Shown piece by piece: positions 11,591-24,306 of a stretch of DNA of 64,000 bases. How positions within the stretch are numbered: the first letter of the stretch is position 1; every line of letters starts with the position of its first letter. The notes under the pieces were generated by a model that searched no databases, was not told where the DNA came from, and saw only the letters and a list, made by a program, of their open reading frames with translations. A program made the position numbers and the translations under genes. Source of the DNA: Oegoconia quadripuncta (lineage: Eukaryota > Arthropoda > Insecta > Lepidoptera > Autostichidae); NCBI GenBank assembly GCA_949316235.1, contig OX438759.1:10615118-10679117 (forward strand), in the 5' to 3' direction.

Positions 11591-13225
11591 TTAATTAATT
11601 GAAGTCGGAAGTTTTGTCTTTTCTAGGAATATTCTTCACAAAGGACTGAATCCAACAACATAGGCATAGACGCTACTGTACCCACCTAGTTGACGTTCTA
11701 TGAAAGAAAAAGGGGCTTATTACCCGGGAATACAGTTCCAGATGCCATAGAAATGAAGTTAATTAGTCCATTAATTTATAACAGTAAAGTAAAAAATATT
11801 TTTACAAAAAGTCTTATTAATTCTTAAGGATCGTTATTGAAGAGGCGCTAAATTTCAAGGAAATTACCTGAAGAGTATATTTTAGAGGATCGCGAGAAAG
11901 TATCTTTTCAAAATAGAAATATTAATAAAAATTCTGGGAAAAGTTCGCCTAAGCCTCCAAGTGGAGAGATCGTCCGACATCGCGATGGGAAAAATCATAT
12001 TCAATAGTCATTTCACCTTTTGTGCACACTAATCTGTTCTTTTATAGCGTCGCTTTGAATCGTAATAAAAATCGACTTACTAAGACACGTGTGGGCACCG
12101 AATGAGAGAAATACTTCGTGTATTTTTTTCTACTAGATCGCCGTGCAGTCCAAATTTGAACCTTATTTGATTGCATTTAGAAATTCTTTAACCGAAAACA
12201 TATTTGTCATCCCGAGTAACAACACATTCGCATTTCTACTCCACATTGGGGTAAACACCTTCAAATATGAATTTTCTCGCTTGACAAACAAAATGAAGAT
12301 TTTTAATATTTTCCTCCTTTGATCGTCCTGGGGAGGTTTTGTGATGAAACACCTGTTAAAATCCTGAGTATGTAAATACATAACTCGCCATATAGTTCAA
12401 AGCAATGGTACATGAAAGTAAAGCACCTTAAATATTGACAACAGCAATTTTTAATGAAAAGAATCTTCTTGTATTCATGGAATTTTGAAGGGGCTCGATT
12501 TGTCGAAAAAAATCTACAGATATTCGCACTTCTAACCGATGTCTCCAACATTTGAGACCCTATTACAAAAATTCTTTATTTGTTTTAAAGGCCGAGCCAG
12601 GGTGCCCTCGTTTAAATTTGGGGAAGATCTGATGATGTACTTCGGAGATAAAGAACGGTAGCTGCCTGAAGTCAGCCGTTTCAATTTTTTTTTTTTTAAT
12701 TATTAGTAGAATAAGGTATAATTTTGGTGTAATTCATACTACTAAAGGGTTTTTCTTTGAATCCCCCTCCCCTGGTCAGCCCTTATGACGCCATTACCAC
12801 ATTATAACATAATATGAATTAGCCACATCGATTACTGATCTTTTAAATGCTTATGCAACTCACGAACTCGACTGTCTTCGTGAAGTGTCGCTAAGAAGCT
12901 ACCGCCTAATGCTATGAGGGACACTACAAGATGTATGAGAAAAGGACGTGACGAAGGTTTCTCCATCACTCAAGACAATGTGACTTCCGAACGGATATTA
13001 TTCGCTGACCGACAATGTGTTAATGTCTTGGTATATAATAAAAAATAATACGACCGATGGTACAGCCGGCAACAAAATTAAGGTTGCCAATCTATATTTA
13101 TAAATATATAATTTTGGACCTTGGATTTATATAAAGGAAAATTGTTATTCAAGTTTAATTGAAATTTATCTATCACATGATGAAATGCTAAGAGTAAAGC
13201 AAAATATCTTAATTGTGTTGCCGCC
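11591..13225. other. AT-rich unassigned stretch
   Basis: About 1.6 kb without a recognisable gene, repeat or RNA. The open frames at 12163-12551 (minus) are short and unlike any family I know. Confidence 0.45.
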
Positions 13226-13273
13226 TTTTTTTTTATGCATAACGGGTTGGTCCTTGACCTCAATCACACCTGA
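13226..13273 (-). mobile_element. SINE-A 3' end fragment
   Basis: Poly(T), ATGCATAACGGGTTGG and CTTGACCTCAATCACACCTG match the SINE-A tail. The copy stops after about 48 bp. Confidence 0.8.
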
Positions 13274-13283
13274 CTACATAAAA

Positions 13284-13395
13284 TCTAACTAATATTATAA
13301 ATGCGAAAGCTTGGAAGTTTGTTTGTTGCTCAATCACGGCAAAACGGATGACCGGATTTGGATGAAATTTGGTATACAGATTTACAACTTTGGGT
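13284..13395 (+). repeat. Repeat H copy (AATATTATAAATGCGAAAG family), partial
   Basis: CTAATATTATAAATGCGAAAG, then GTTTGTTGCTCAATC and GGATTTGGATGAAATTTGGT, are hallmarks of a very common lepidopteran dispersed repeat. Complete copies here (31212-31440, and 15168-15328 reversed) end in GCGGGATAAACAAA and CTAGTA. A Helitron-type origin is possible but unproven. Confidence 0.65.
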
Positions 13396-13431
13396 TCCTA
13401 ACTTCTAATTAATACAATTCGTCCATTCACT

Positions 13432-13503
13432 CACAATACAAGGTGGACGGACAACCTGATGAAGGTCGCGGGAAGTCGGTGGATGCAGACCGCTTCCAAG
13501 GCT
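13432..13503 (+). pseudogene. RTE LINE C-terminal scrap
   Basis: Translates as RWTDNLMKVAGSRWMQTASK, the conserved end of lepidopteran RTE reverse transcriptases (consensus RW.DDL.KVAGSRWMQAA). Only about 20 codons remain. Confidence 0.75.
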
Positions 13504-13504
13504 T

Positions 13505-13949
13505 CTGAGTAACAAATAAATGGCATGTATTTATTAATTTTATGTATTCAATATTAATATATATGTATATATATATAAATTTATGTTTGTTATGTAGTCA
13601 ATTAAATAATATATTATATGTTCAATTCAATTCAATTCTTTTAAGTAATGGCTTTCCTATATTATATGTTTTAAGTGCAGTTAAATTATCTAGTTATAAT
13701 TTGTAGGCTTATTTTATGTATTTTTATCTTTACGTTATATAATAATTGCCAACTATAAAATACACCCGTATTGCTACAATTAGTGCAAACCTCATCTACT
13801 GGAAGCTTGTATCTTTACCCTAAGGTTTGCATGGAAGAGATCGCTGTTAGCGATAAGGCCGCCTTTTTGTGCGATTAATGATGTACGCTGTATTCTACAT
13901 ATAGCTTTTGTTAATTTTGCAATAAAGAGTATTTGATTGATTGATTGAT
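13505..13949 (+). mobile_element. LINE 3' UTR with (GATT)n tail
   Basis: A 445 bp LINE 3' UTR. It starts AAATGGCATGTATTTATTAA, continues through AAATACACCCGTATTGCTAC and GGAAGAGATCGCTGTTAGCG, and ends TTTTGCAATAAAGAGTATTT then (GATT)n. A closely related copy lies at 53998-54345. No coding part is attached. The AATAAAG looks like the element's polyadenylation signal. Confidence 0.75.
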
Positions 13950-14039
13950 GGGCTGACGTGTTTGAATATCAGTTTCGCTCCTTACACGTCGATACTGGAC
14001 GTGGCTTTTCATGAAACCTGTCCTATAGTTACAGGAACC

Positions 14040-14490
14040 CTGAAGCCAACACCGTTGAGCCATCTATACTCCCAAGCTGGAATAGCACAACCGTGTATTC
14101 GGCGTAAGAAAACTTGGTAAATTCATAGGCAAAAACTAGCTGCAGACCACAGACACCTACAACACTTGCACAAACTTCACCCACCAGTCTCACGTCTCAA
14201 AAGCCGACACAGCTTTATCCAATACACCAAGCCACTCGACACAGACCCATCTAAGGCAGGATAGAGCTGTGGTAAAAAGGTTCCACAGTTACAACTGTAT
14301 ACGCATTGCGGAAAAGCTGTCACCAGGAAATAATCTCCCCTGGCCCATCTGGAAGTCCCTAAATAGACTTCGATCGAGCGTTGGTAGGTCCATAGAATTC
14401 AGGAAGATGAGAGGCTTCTCTAATGATGATAAAGTGCGACTGCGGTATCACACAATCTGTGGCGCATTTGTTCGCAATAGTTTAAGGTTA
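14040..14490 (+). pseudogene. Frameshifted LINE C-terminus
   Basis: One frame gives LPWPIWKSLNRLRSSVGRS and the neighbouring frame gives KCDCGITQSVAHLFAI. Together they read as the familiar LINE C-terminal pattern (SLNRLR.GVGR ... CxCG..Q...H). A frameshift therefore sits near 14400-14440. An upstream part (about 14040-14230) in the same layout has several stops. Confidence 0.55.
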
Positions 14491-14955
14491 AGGGGTAGAA
14501 AACGTTTTAGATATTGTTTTACACGGAGATACATTGACAAACAGTTCTCAAGGTCAATTTTAAATAAACAACATGAAAATACACAACTTTTCTTATGAAA
14601 TATCGTAAAATGTACCTCGTAAAAGATTGTCCCGTGAATATTCTTAAAAATAACGTCTGTTACGCGGGAAATGTGTGGAGCACCCTAATGAAGCGTAATT
14701 CCAACTCTTTACGCTCTGAGTGAGACTTGTATTTTCTGCCAGGAATAAGAATAATATAAATGTTGCCTCATTGAGGTTACTGGGTTGGCTCCGAGGAAAA
14801 GTATTCACAAGGTGATTCGCACGTGTAGGTAAAGACAGGCGGCTAGAAATAATTGTGAATCATTTATTTCAGCTTACTGTTTATCATGTCTATGTTTTAC
14901 CGTGTGGCTACCGACAGAGAAGAACAGGATCGAGCATCTGTTCGCATCATATCAA
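14491..14955. other. Unassigned stretch
   Basis: No feature recognised. Confidence 0.4.
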
Positions 14956-15002
14956 TCACCTATCTGATCACGCCAGACGTTGCTTAACTTCGCTTCGTTA
15001 CG
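14956..15002 (-). mobile_element. 5S-headed SINE fragment
   Basis: The plus strand reads CTGATCACGCCAGACGTTGC then TTAACTTCGC, the reverse complement of the 5S rRNA-like head seen at 50098-50170 (GAAGTTAAGCAATGTCTGGC). The C-box half is shortened by a small deletion. Confidence 0.65.
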
Positions 15003-15167
15003 CCATGAGTACTAAATGGGATATATTAAAACATTTTCCATAAAAAGAAATGACAGTCGCACCGTAGTGTATGTTTTTCTTCCGACAGTGGACTTTTATG
15101 TTGTTGTGTATGAAACTAATGATGCCGTCTAGTATGCACAAAAGAGAGCTGGGTTAGTACTCATAAT

Positions 15168-15328
15168 TATACTACTAGTTTTTCGCCCTCGGCTTTACCT
15201 CGTAGTACCTATTTAATTTGTTTATCCCGCAGGAACTAATCCGGGGTATACCTATATATACCAAATTTGATCCAAATCCGTTCATCAAACAAACAAACAT
15301 CCTAACTTTCGTATTTAAAATATTAGAT
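15168..15328 (-). repeat. Repeat H copy, complete but short
   Basis: Reversed copy of the AAATGCGAAAG...CTAGTA repeat. On the plus strand it runs from ACTACTAGTTTTTCGCCCTC through TTTGTTTATCCCGCAGGAAC to CCTAACTTTCGTATTTAAAA. Both ends are present. Confidence 0.65.
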
Positions 15329-15477
15329 GGCAGAGTGTTCCGTCCACAGTTTGTATTTTTGTTTTATATGAGAGGGCGGCAAGCGAGCATGCGGGTCATG
15401 TATGGCTGATATCGCTGAAATACGATATACCTAGTCCACTAAGCGAACGATTTTTTTGAAGCTATATTTATGAAGTG

Positions 15478-15752
15478 TATTGTAGAATTTTGTGCAATAA
15501 ACTGTACATGATTGATTGATTGATTGATTTTTCTTCCAATAATATTAAAGTTGCGACAAGAGCATAGCTCTTAAATATAAGAGAGAAAGAATCTTAAAGT
15601 TAATGAAAGCATTAATAAATGTATTTTATTTTATTTATTTATTTTAACACTTTATTGTACACACACACGAAGAAATGGTCATTAACAAATATTTTAGAAA
15701 AATGTACAAAGGGCGAACTTATCTCTATAAGAGATCTCTTCCAGCAAACCCG
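15478..15752. mobile_element. Two LINE 3' tails, one on each strand
   Basis: 15478-15530 (plus): GAATTTTGTGCAATAAACTG followed by (GATT)n. 15618-15752 (minus): (TTTA)n, CACTTTATTGTACAC, then TATCTCTATAAGAGATCTCT and TTCCAGCAAACCC, the reverse of the TGGAAGAGATC 3' UTR. Both are 3' ends without coding sequence. Confidence 0.65.
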
Positions 15753-16796
15753 TGAGAGCGAAATTTGATATCATAGGTAGACACAAAGTGTACACGAAAC
15801 AGAAGAAACAAAAAATGTTAAAAATATCATATAACAGAATAAAACCAACAATACCTACATTAAACGAAAAATTACCCAACATAAATACACAAATACATAC
15901 ATACAAGATTACATGTATATGAATATAAGGTTCCTAATTTTATCAATTATGGCGTAAAAATATTTTCTAATTGGTAGCTTGGTATGTAGTATATGTTCGC
16001 GACAGATTAGTTAGTTATTATTTTAGTAGCGTAATTAATTAATTTTAAAGTTGTATGAAAAGGGCGGGGGCGCGGGGTGCGGTTCGAGGCATGCACTTCC
16101 GTTTCCAGTGACGCTTTACCTTTTATGGTCATACGTCGTGCATGTTCCCACGTCGCGTCCTACGCCACCACCCGCTCTAGTAGAGGACGGCAGTCACCGC
16201 GTAGAAGTCAATTTGATATGACTCATGTCGTAATTAAACTACTAAATTTCAAAGTTTATTTTATTCAAACATATTATTATTGATTCTCACACTAGGTAAG
16301 ACTTGTCCGGTGACAGCCAAATTTTACACACACGAACACTCGTCTTTAGTTCATATAATGTTACTTTGGATGTACACACAAATAAACTAACTTTTTCTTG
16401 TAAACAAAGCCCCAATAATAGACGAACAAGAAACAAAAAAATTAATACCCATCATACGTTACGATCTACTTACACGATGGTCGATGATACAAGGTTCATA
16501 TCCGGGACCGGACGTTGCCTGAGTGATGGGACACTTTCAGGGGACATCCTGTTAGTGTTCTCTATATAGGAGAGGAAGTGATGATTCATATTTTCTTATA
16601 GCAGTTTCTTGTATTTTTCTTCATAATAGGGCTATCAACGGCTATGACACACTGAGGGGGACAGTATTTTAAATATTGTAGATGAGTTATTACTTAATTA
16701 TGAGAAGAGGTCATTTCTCAATAGCCAGCAGTATATAATATTTTATTTAAATAAGTAATACCTACTTATAGATTAATTCTGTGTACGTAAAGAATA
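15753..16796. other. Unassigned stretch with a GC-richer islet
   Basis: Mostly AT-rich, with a compact GC- and CpG-richer islet at about 16058-16210. No gene or known repeat was identified. Confidence 0.4.
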
Positions 16797-16862
16797 GAAC
16801 CGACCTGTCCCTTCCCGTGGGTGTCATGAAAGGCGATTAAGGGACACAAAAAAATACATCTA
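16797..16862 (+). repeat. Repeat Z copy 1
   Basis: ACCGACCTGTCCCTTCCCGT then GGGTGTCATGAAAGGCGATT and AAGGGA. The same block recurs at 26720 and, diverged, at 37488. It is a familiar lepidopteran repeat of unknown class. Confidence 0.6.
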
Positions 16863-16884
16863 TAGACTAACTCGATAGAAATCA

Positions 16885-17125
16885 CGTGTGCATTTCTGTA
16901 TATCGGTGAAACGTGAACGTTATTTCAAACATTAAACTTTTAATGTAATGCTGCTCGTCTATAATAATATAATAATAATAATAAATGCGAAAGTTTGGGT
17001 GTTTGTTTACTTGTTTGTTTGTTGCTCATTCACAGCGAAACGGATGAACGAATTTGTATAAATTTAAATTTGGTGCATAGAAACTTGGGATAAAAAATAT
17101 CCTGTCTTAATCCAGGATAATCTTA
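16885..17125 (+). repeat. Repeat W fragment followed by repeat H
   Basis: 16885-16955 holds the palindromic block CATTAAACTTTTAATG shared with 27055-27150, 48590-48680 and 51010-51085. 16960-17125 is repeat H (AATAAATGCGAAAGTTTGGG, then GAAACGGATGAACGAATTTG), with a short ATA repeat in front. Confidence 0.55.
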
Positions 17126-17139
17126 AATATAAAACAAAC

Positions 17140-17385
17140 ATAAGAAAATCCCTGAAAGACCATGACATCATCGAAATATACAAAAAAAACTGTGACAAAA
17201 TTGCTTAACCACTTTTCATCAAACATGGCTAAGAACCTTTGTCCTCGTTTAATGTTTAATGTAAAAAAATCAGACCAGGTACGAGTATAACTGAGTTACA
17301 TCCGGACAAAGACAGGACACACATACACACATGACGCCATCCAACATACGCCCGCCGTGTTTTTAGTCGGGTGTTAAAAGTAGTA
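17140..17385 (+). repeat. Repeat X copy 1
   Basis: AAAATCCCTGAAAGACCATG, then CATGGCTAAGAACCTTTGTC, ACACACATGACGCCATCC and TTTTTAGTCGGGTGTTAAAA. The same order of blocks is seen at 44995-45325 and 57945-58235. It is noncoding. Confidence 0.65.
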
Positions 17386-17397
17386 GTTTCTAACCTC

Positions 17398-17490
17398 CAG
17401 TAGGGGTGGCTGGAAGAGATCTCTTTAGAGATAAACTCACCTTTGTATATATTTTCTGACTGTAATCTGTTTATATTTCTTGTGCAACAG
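17398..17490 (+). mobile_element. LINE 3' tail
   Basis: GGGGTGGCTGGAAGAGATCT then TTAGAGATAAACTCACCTTT is the conserved CR1-like 3' UTR block. No coding part is present. Confidence 0.7.
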
Positions 17491-17756
17491 TAGAGTGTAA
17501 ATAGCTTTAGATGTGCACGTGATGGACTTGGTATGATCAGCGTGTCCTCAGATTAAGGAAATAGAATAGGTGATGTAGAGATAAGTTAGTATTAGATATT
17601 AGCACGTAGGTACGTTAGCATAAGAAGTTGTAAGACAATAGAATAGAGGAAGATTATTACAGCGTTGTTCAATACAAGAGTTTCTTTCACTACCTCCCCA
17701 CATCGCACAATAAAGAATAAAGTAGAGTTATAAGGTGTCCTTACACTCAAAGTTAA

Positions 17757-18080
17757 CCGCCTTCGTAGCTCAATTTAAACAACCTTGGGTGTATGAATCG
17801 GAGGTCGCGGGTTCGATCCCCAGAGGTGCATATGTTTAAGTACTCGGTTTGGTTGGTGGTAGGGCCTTTTATATGTCCGCCTCGCTAGCTACCACCATCT
17901 TATCTAAGTCTGCCGCCAAGCAGCAATGTTAATAGCAATGTTGTTTTCCGGTTGTCAGAGATAAGATAGCCAGCCCCCAAATAAGATGGGGTTTCCGGGT
18001 CAGTATGCTTCCTTCTCGAACTCATCTTTACTTAACATCAGGTGTGATTGAGGTCAAATACTAACCCATTGTGCATAACA
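17757..18080 (+). mobile_element. SINE-A copy 6, near full length
   Basis: The head CCGCCTTCGTAGCTCAATTT, with B box GGGTTCGATCCCC at about 17808-17820, is followed by the full body and the GTTGTGCATAA-like end (here CATTGTGCATAACA). The A tail is almost gone, suggesting an older copy. Confidence 0.88.
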
Positions 18081-18147
18081 ATGGACAAGTGACAAAAAAA
18101 GTTAGTCAGTCATAAAGTCAGTGATAAGGTCGCCGTTTCACCTACCA

Positions 18148-18220
18148 TATTTTTAAGTTCCATTTTTGTACTGTAACCGCTGTTGGTGTACAATAAAGAA
18201 TAATTGTATTGTATTGTTTT
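18148..18220 (+). mobile_element. LINE 3' tail with (ATTGT)n
   Basis: TTTTTGTACTGTAACCGC, then GTACAATAAAGAATAATTGT followed by ATTGTATTGT. It shows that one LINE tail type in this genome carries (ATTGT)n. Confidence 0.6.
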
Positions 18221-18526
18221 CTTATACACCAAATTTCAGAATATTGTATTGTAATTATATTGTCAAATATTCAACATACAGACTTCATTCGAAGCTGCTT
18301 CGTAGCGAAGTTCCATTACTCGGTTCCCTATTCTCATAGTTCTGTGCTCATACTGCTCGATAATTATACTCGCATACCTTAAATTGCCGCGCTGGCTATT
18401 GGGCACCGGTACATGGGTACGTAAACGGCTCTATTGAAAACTCCGCTTACATATTGTGAACTGGCTCCCAGCCAAGAGATTATCCCTGGCCCGACTGCAA
18501 TATTTGTGTCTCACGTACGGGGTACT

Positions 18527-18945
18527 ATTCAGGGGGATCGAAAAACTTTTCTAATATTCTGGTCGCTGCGAAGATAGTTCGAGATTGAGATTTGCCTGCT
18601 GATGGACGTGCGTTTTAGTTAGCACGTATGTTGACATGTTGGTTGTTAGGAAACAATTCTTGATTTTATTTTGAGCACTAATTAATGCTTGAAACAACAT
18701 CTACGATTCATCTTACGAAATATATGTAGGTATATAGGTATATTCAGGAGGATCGAAAAACTTTTCTAATATTCTGGTCGCTGCGAAGGTAGTTCGACAT
18801 TGAGATTTGCCTGCTGATGAACGTGCGTTTTAGTTTGCACGTATGTTGACATGTTGGTTGTTAGGAAACAATTCTTGATTTTATTTTGAGCACTAATTAA
18901 TGCTTGAAACAACATCTACGATTCATCTTACGAAATATATATAAT
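18527..18945. repeat. Tandem duplication, unit about 215 bp, two copies
   Basis: The unit at 18527-18741 is repeated at 18742-18945 with very few differences (for example GAAGATAGTTCGAGATT versus GAAGGTAGTTCGACATT). Both carry CGTATGTTGACATGTTGG and GAGCACTAATTAATGCTTG. The unit is unrelated to the repeat families listed here. Confidence 0.92.
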
Positions 18946-19789
18946 ATATACAACCAACATGATGAGAGAGAGCGTGTGCGAATAGCCGCTGAATCGCACA
19001 AGTCCTTAAGTAGATGTTTGTGGTATGAACACAACATCCACAGGAATAGACACGTTGGTTCATTTCTTATAACGTGCTAGAAATGTCACTATATAATAAA
19101 TATTTGCATTTACAAAACTAACTGATTCCTCTTGCATTTTAAGAACAATTTATAACAGACGATTATAGGTCACGCTTTGAAGGAAAAACTACCTCTCAAT
19201 ATTTCTATTGTCATACTTTGTACAAACATTTTAAATTGTTATTTCACCCTAAAAGACTTCTTTAGAGTGTGAAGAAATTAATTACAATCATCTTTAATTA
19301 GGCTTCCGTACCTCAAAACTGTTATAGAGGAACCCTTAGATAAAAGGTACTATCCGGTTGCCAAAAACCTTTAAATTGTCATGAAGGGAGACCTGATGAC
19401 GAAAGTAAAGCAACAAATACGAAAATCGTTAATTTCAAATACAAACATTATTTAGATTCATAATTAGATCGTCTAAGTAACTACATACATAATTAAGTTT
19501 GACGGTTAAATAAGTATGTTAATCAACACAGGACAACAAAAGCCATTATAAAATGATGGCCAAGTACGAGTAAGAATCACGCCCTAAGAGTTCTAGGCGT
19601 AATATCACCTATTATGCACAGAACTCTTTTGTTATCCTATGTTTGTAGTGTAGCAATAGCAACTTAGAGCAAAAGTCGAGGCAAAGAATGACCAGTTTTG
19701 AGAAAAAAATTGTTCATTTATTCTCTTCACATTTAGAACAAATAAATATGTCCGTACGGAATAACTGAACCGCCAAAACTTGGCTTAAT
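18946..19789. other. Unassigned stretch
   Basis: AT-rich, with no gene or repeat recognised. Confidence 0.45.
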
Positions 19790-20325
19790 AACCGATTTCT
19801 ACTGAAGCCCACCTTAGTAGGTTCCATTCTCTATCCCCGGAGTGCAATGTAAGGCTTTCACCAAGTTTAGTAAATGGGATCACCCTGGCAGTATATACCC
19901 TCGCAAACAAGAACACAATGATCTTCCTGCAGACATTCGAGAGAGCCCTACACCACCAGTTTTCAAAAAGCGCTTAAAAGAACACTACCTGTCGCAACTG
20001 GCATAAGAAGTAATGTTATATATTGATATTTATATAATATATTAATTATATATCTGATTAAATGTTTTATTTAGGTTTATTTAGTATTATATTCATGTAG
20101 TTATATTTAGTTATTTACAAGTATTAATGTATTATAGACTTTTTTTTTTTTTTACTTAATCACCATTGCGTTGTACGCCTTTTTTTTATTCCCCGTTATA
20201 CACTCTCTAACCGCTTATAGGGTTGGCTGGAAGAGATCTCTCTTAGAGATAAGCTCACCTTTGTATCTTTGTATCTGACAATTGTATCTTTTGTGTTTAT
20301 TTGCAATAAAGAATAAAGAAGAAAC
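19790..20325 (+). pseudogene. CR1-like LINE C-terminus and 3' UTR
   Basis: Near 19925-20004 the frame reads NDLPADIRESPTPPVFKKRL then KEHYLSQLA and a stop. This is the standard ending of CR1/Jockey-type LINE proteins (W.LP..IR......FK..L...). The 3' UTR follows and includes the conserved GGGTTGGCTGGAAGAGATCT (about 20221) and GATAAGCTCACCTTTGTATC. It ends TTGCAATAAAGAATAAAGAAG at about 20322. This copy ties the many orphan TGGAAGAGATC tails in the window to a LINE protein. Confidence 0.78.
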
Positions 20326-20365
20326 AATATTGACGGTTCACAAATATCGAAGACATCACGGAACA

Positions 20366-20712
20366 TACATCATCAACAGCCTTACACGTCCTCTCACTGG
20401 GAGAGGGTGGATTAATGTCAGATTACTGGCCACCTGAGAGTTAGTGTTTTTAAGCCGCCCATATAGGCCACCGACTTAGCTTAACGACTGCCTTCGATGG
20501 AAACAACTGGTCCGACTATTTAACGTACCCTCCGAAACACAGAAACACTCGTATTAAAATGGATGGATCTGGATGGAATATTTATGTAATGTTTATTCGT
20601 TATCCAGTATCCATATTACAAGCTTTGCTTAGTTGGGAATAGATGATTGGTGTGGTCACCCATCCGAAGATTGACCGGACTAGACATTGCTTAACTTCGC
20701 AAATCGAAAATG
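20366..20712 (-). mobile_element. 5S-headed SINE, minus copy carrying a SINE-B segment
   Basis: Read on the minus strand, the head GAAGTTAAGCAATGTCTAGT and GGATGGGTGACC (5S rRNA-like) is at 20653-20702. The body shared with 50098-50392 (TAAGCCGCCC, GTTAACGACTGCC and TCCGAAACAC in plus sense) is at 20445-20565. The 3' end GTAAGGCTGTTGATGATG is at 20366-20385. Between 20566 and 20652 lies a piece of SINE-B (AATGTTTATTCGTTATCCAG, GAATAGATGATTGGTGT), so the copy is a mosaic. Confidence 0.72.
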
Positions 20713-21333
20713 AATAACTAATGCGACTGCGCCACAAGTGCACGAGGGCACGAGTAAACATTCATAAAATTACCCAACTCAAATCCACACCTTTGTTTAT
20801 GGAGCACGACTATTTAAGGTGTCTATATGATTCGTTGATAAATAAATAATCAGCAAATTAAAATTGAACACTTGAAAACCATTTGAATCCAGGTTTATCA
20901 TTTTTTTTTATTTATCTTGTAACTTAAATAAAACATTTCAATAGTTACTGAAACTCTTAATAGTTGAACGGCTACTTGTTTTGTCTTGGCTTAACCAAAA
21001 ACGTGGCAACCCGGTCGAATTAAGTTTGAGCACAAGAGTCAGTTATAATATTCTTCTTGCGCTATCAGATTATGTGCCCAGCGGCGATACAGTTTCGCGA
21101 CTTGCATCGTAGTGCGGACGAGTCATTAAAGAATTTTATTTTAGCAGAGTCTGCTCACCAGCACATCGCAATGTCGACTTTGTCCGTGCAGTACTACTAA
21201 GGATGAACACTCTTCTCACACGGGCGATTTGTGAGCGAGTTCAAAGTGAGGCGAGATCTAAACTTTACTCACGGGTAGAATCAAAAATCAAAATAAAAAA
21301 ATTGTTTAATTTCGTCAGTTCTAGAAATAACAT
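20713..21333. other. Unassigned stretch
   Basis: No feature recognised. Confidence 0.4.
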
Positions 21334-23057
<1,724 letters not shown>

Positions 23058-23061
23058 AATT

Positions 23062-23520
23062 ACCGCTCATTCACAATGCGAATCCTCAGAGAAAAACGAA
23101 GCAAGAAACTCAGGGGTTGTTCTTTTTAAATGCCTGCTTATCATCTATATAAACAGAAATGTTATAACAGCCTTTTGCACATAGTTTCCGGTTCATGGTG
23201 GTTTTAAATTTATTTAAAGGCAAATTTTGTATGTCTATCGAAAACTTATTGTATCAGCGTATATTGAATGACTTTGTGTAAGCACTGCTATGAACAGCAA
23301 GTTCATTTTCAAATCTAATAGTTACATACATACATAATTTACGCCTATTTCAGGGTAGGCAGAGGCCACAGACTTCCACTTGCTACGAATTTGACACACT
23401 TAATCTAATATTTACATTATGTCTTCACTATTTTTCATAAACAATGCAGATTCTTTCTTACGTACCTGCATGAATATTTTCGTAATTATATCTTTAAATT
23501 TATTTCTCAATTCAACATCA
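23062..23520 (-). pseudogene. LINE-J 3' end copy with a small insertion
   Basis: On the plus strand, TGCTTATCATCTATATAAAC, GGTGGTTTTAAATTTATTTA and AAAGGCAAATTTTG match the end of the LINE-J ORF at 3580-3680. The 23062-23130 part matches its 3' UTR. At 23322-23398 an unrelated block (TACATACATAATTTACGCC, CAGGGTAGGCAGAGGCCAC) interrupts it. The copy abuts the truncated 5' end of LINE-K. Confidence 0.72.
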
Positions 23521-23761
23521 AAATATAATCAGTCAGACTGGTCAAAACAAGTTTAGCTAAGTGAAACGAACTTAACTCGTAAAGTGCCAGGCTAAACATA
23601 CACAATAGATAAACAATGACTTCCGTCAACGATCGTTGTTGTTCCACCTCTGAAGGTGGTCATTAATTGCACCTGGAATTTAAGGTTACATCAGTTCATA
23701 GCTTCACAACGGTTATGTGAATACCCATTTATACGCAAATAAAATTGAGAGCAGATGAGCA

Positions 23762-23822
23762 TGTGTTCACCTTCGGCCTCCTCTTACTTAACATCAGGTG
23801 TAAGATCAAACACTAACCCGTA
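23762..23822 (+). mobile_element. SINE-A 3' fragment
   Basis: TTCACCTTCGGCCTCCTCTT, then ACTTAACATCAGGTG and CACTAACCCG; only the tail region remains. Confidence 0.65.
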
Positions 23823-23894
23823 AATCGTACTTCACTCAGAGCAGAAACATATAAGAGTTGGGTATTACTCCCATACTAGGAAAGACGTCTCAAC

Positions 23895-24005
23895 CTTGTA
23901 GAGTTTCTAGCTTGTTCTTTTCAAGGGAAAATTGCCTTTTGAACAAGCAATAGTCTAAAAAATGTAAATTTTGAATAAGTTTGTTAAATAAATTAATGCC
24001 TTGAA
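23895..24005 (+). mobile_element. LINE-J 3' UTR fragment
   Basis: AGTTTCTAGCTTGTTCTTTT then CTTTTGAACAAGCAATAG parallels the LINE-J 3' UTR (AGTTTCTTGCTCGTTCTTCT in plus sense of that element). Noncoding and diverged. Confidence 0.55.
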
Positions 24006-24306
24006 TTTCGGAATAAGAATAGGATTAAAAAGGGAATTGGTACAGCTAAATTATCATTTTTGCATTTTCTAAATAAGAATAGGATAAAAAAGGAAGAATT
24101 GGAATAGCTACCTATGTTATTAAAATCAGTCAAAACATCAAAATTTTTGTTGATTTCAACTTAAGTACAAAGCATACAATGTCGGTTTATGAAAATACAA
24201 GAGCCAGTGTCTCTCTTCTCGAAACACATGTTATGCTTACGTTAGAAGAAAAGAAACAAAAAGAGTTAACCTATATTTGTATTAAAATTATTTATTCTAT
24301 CCCACT

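Noticed and set aside
18527..18945. CRISPR-like or regularly spaced repeat arrays
   Set aside because: Repeats here are tandem duplications, minisatellites or transposons; none has short direct repeats with unique spacers, and the DNA is eukaryotic.
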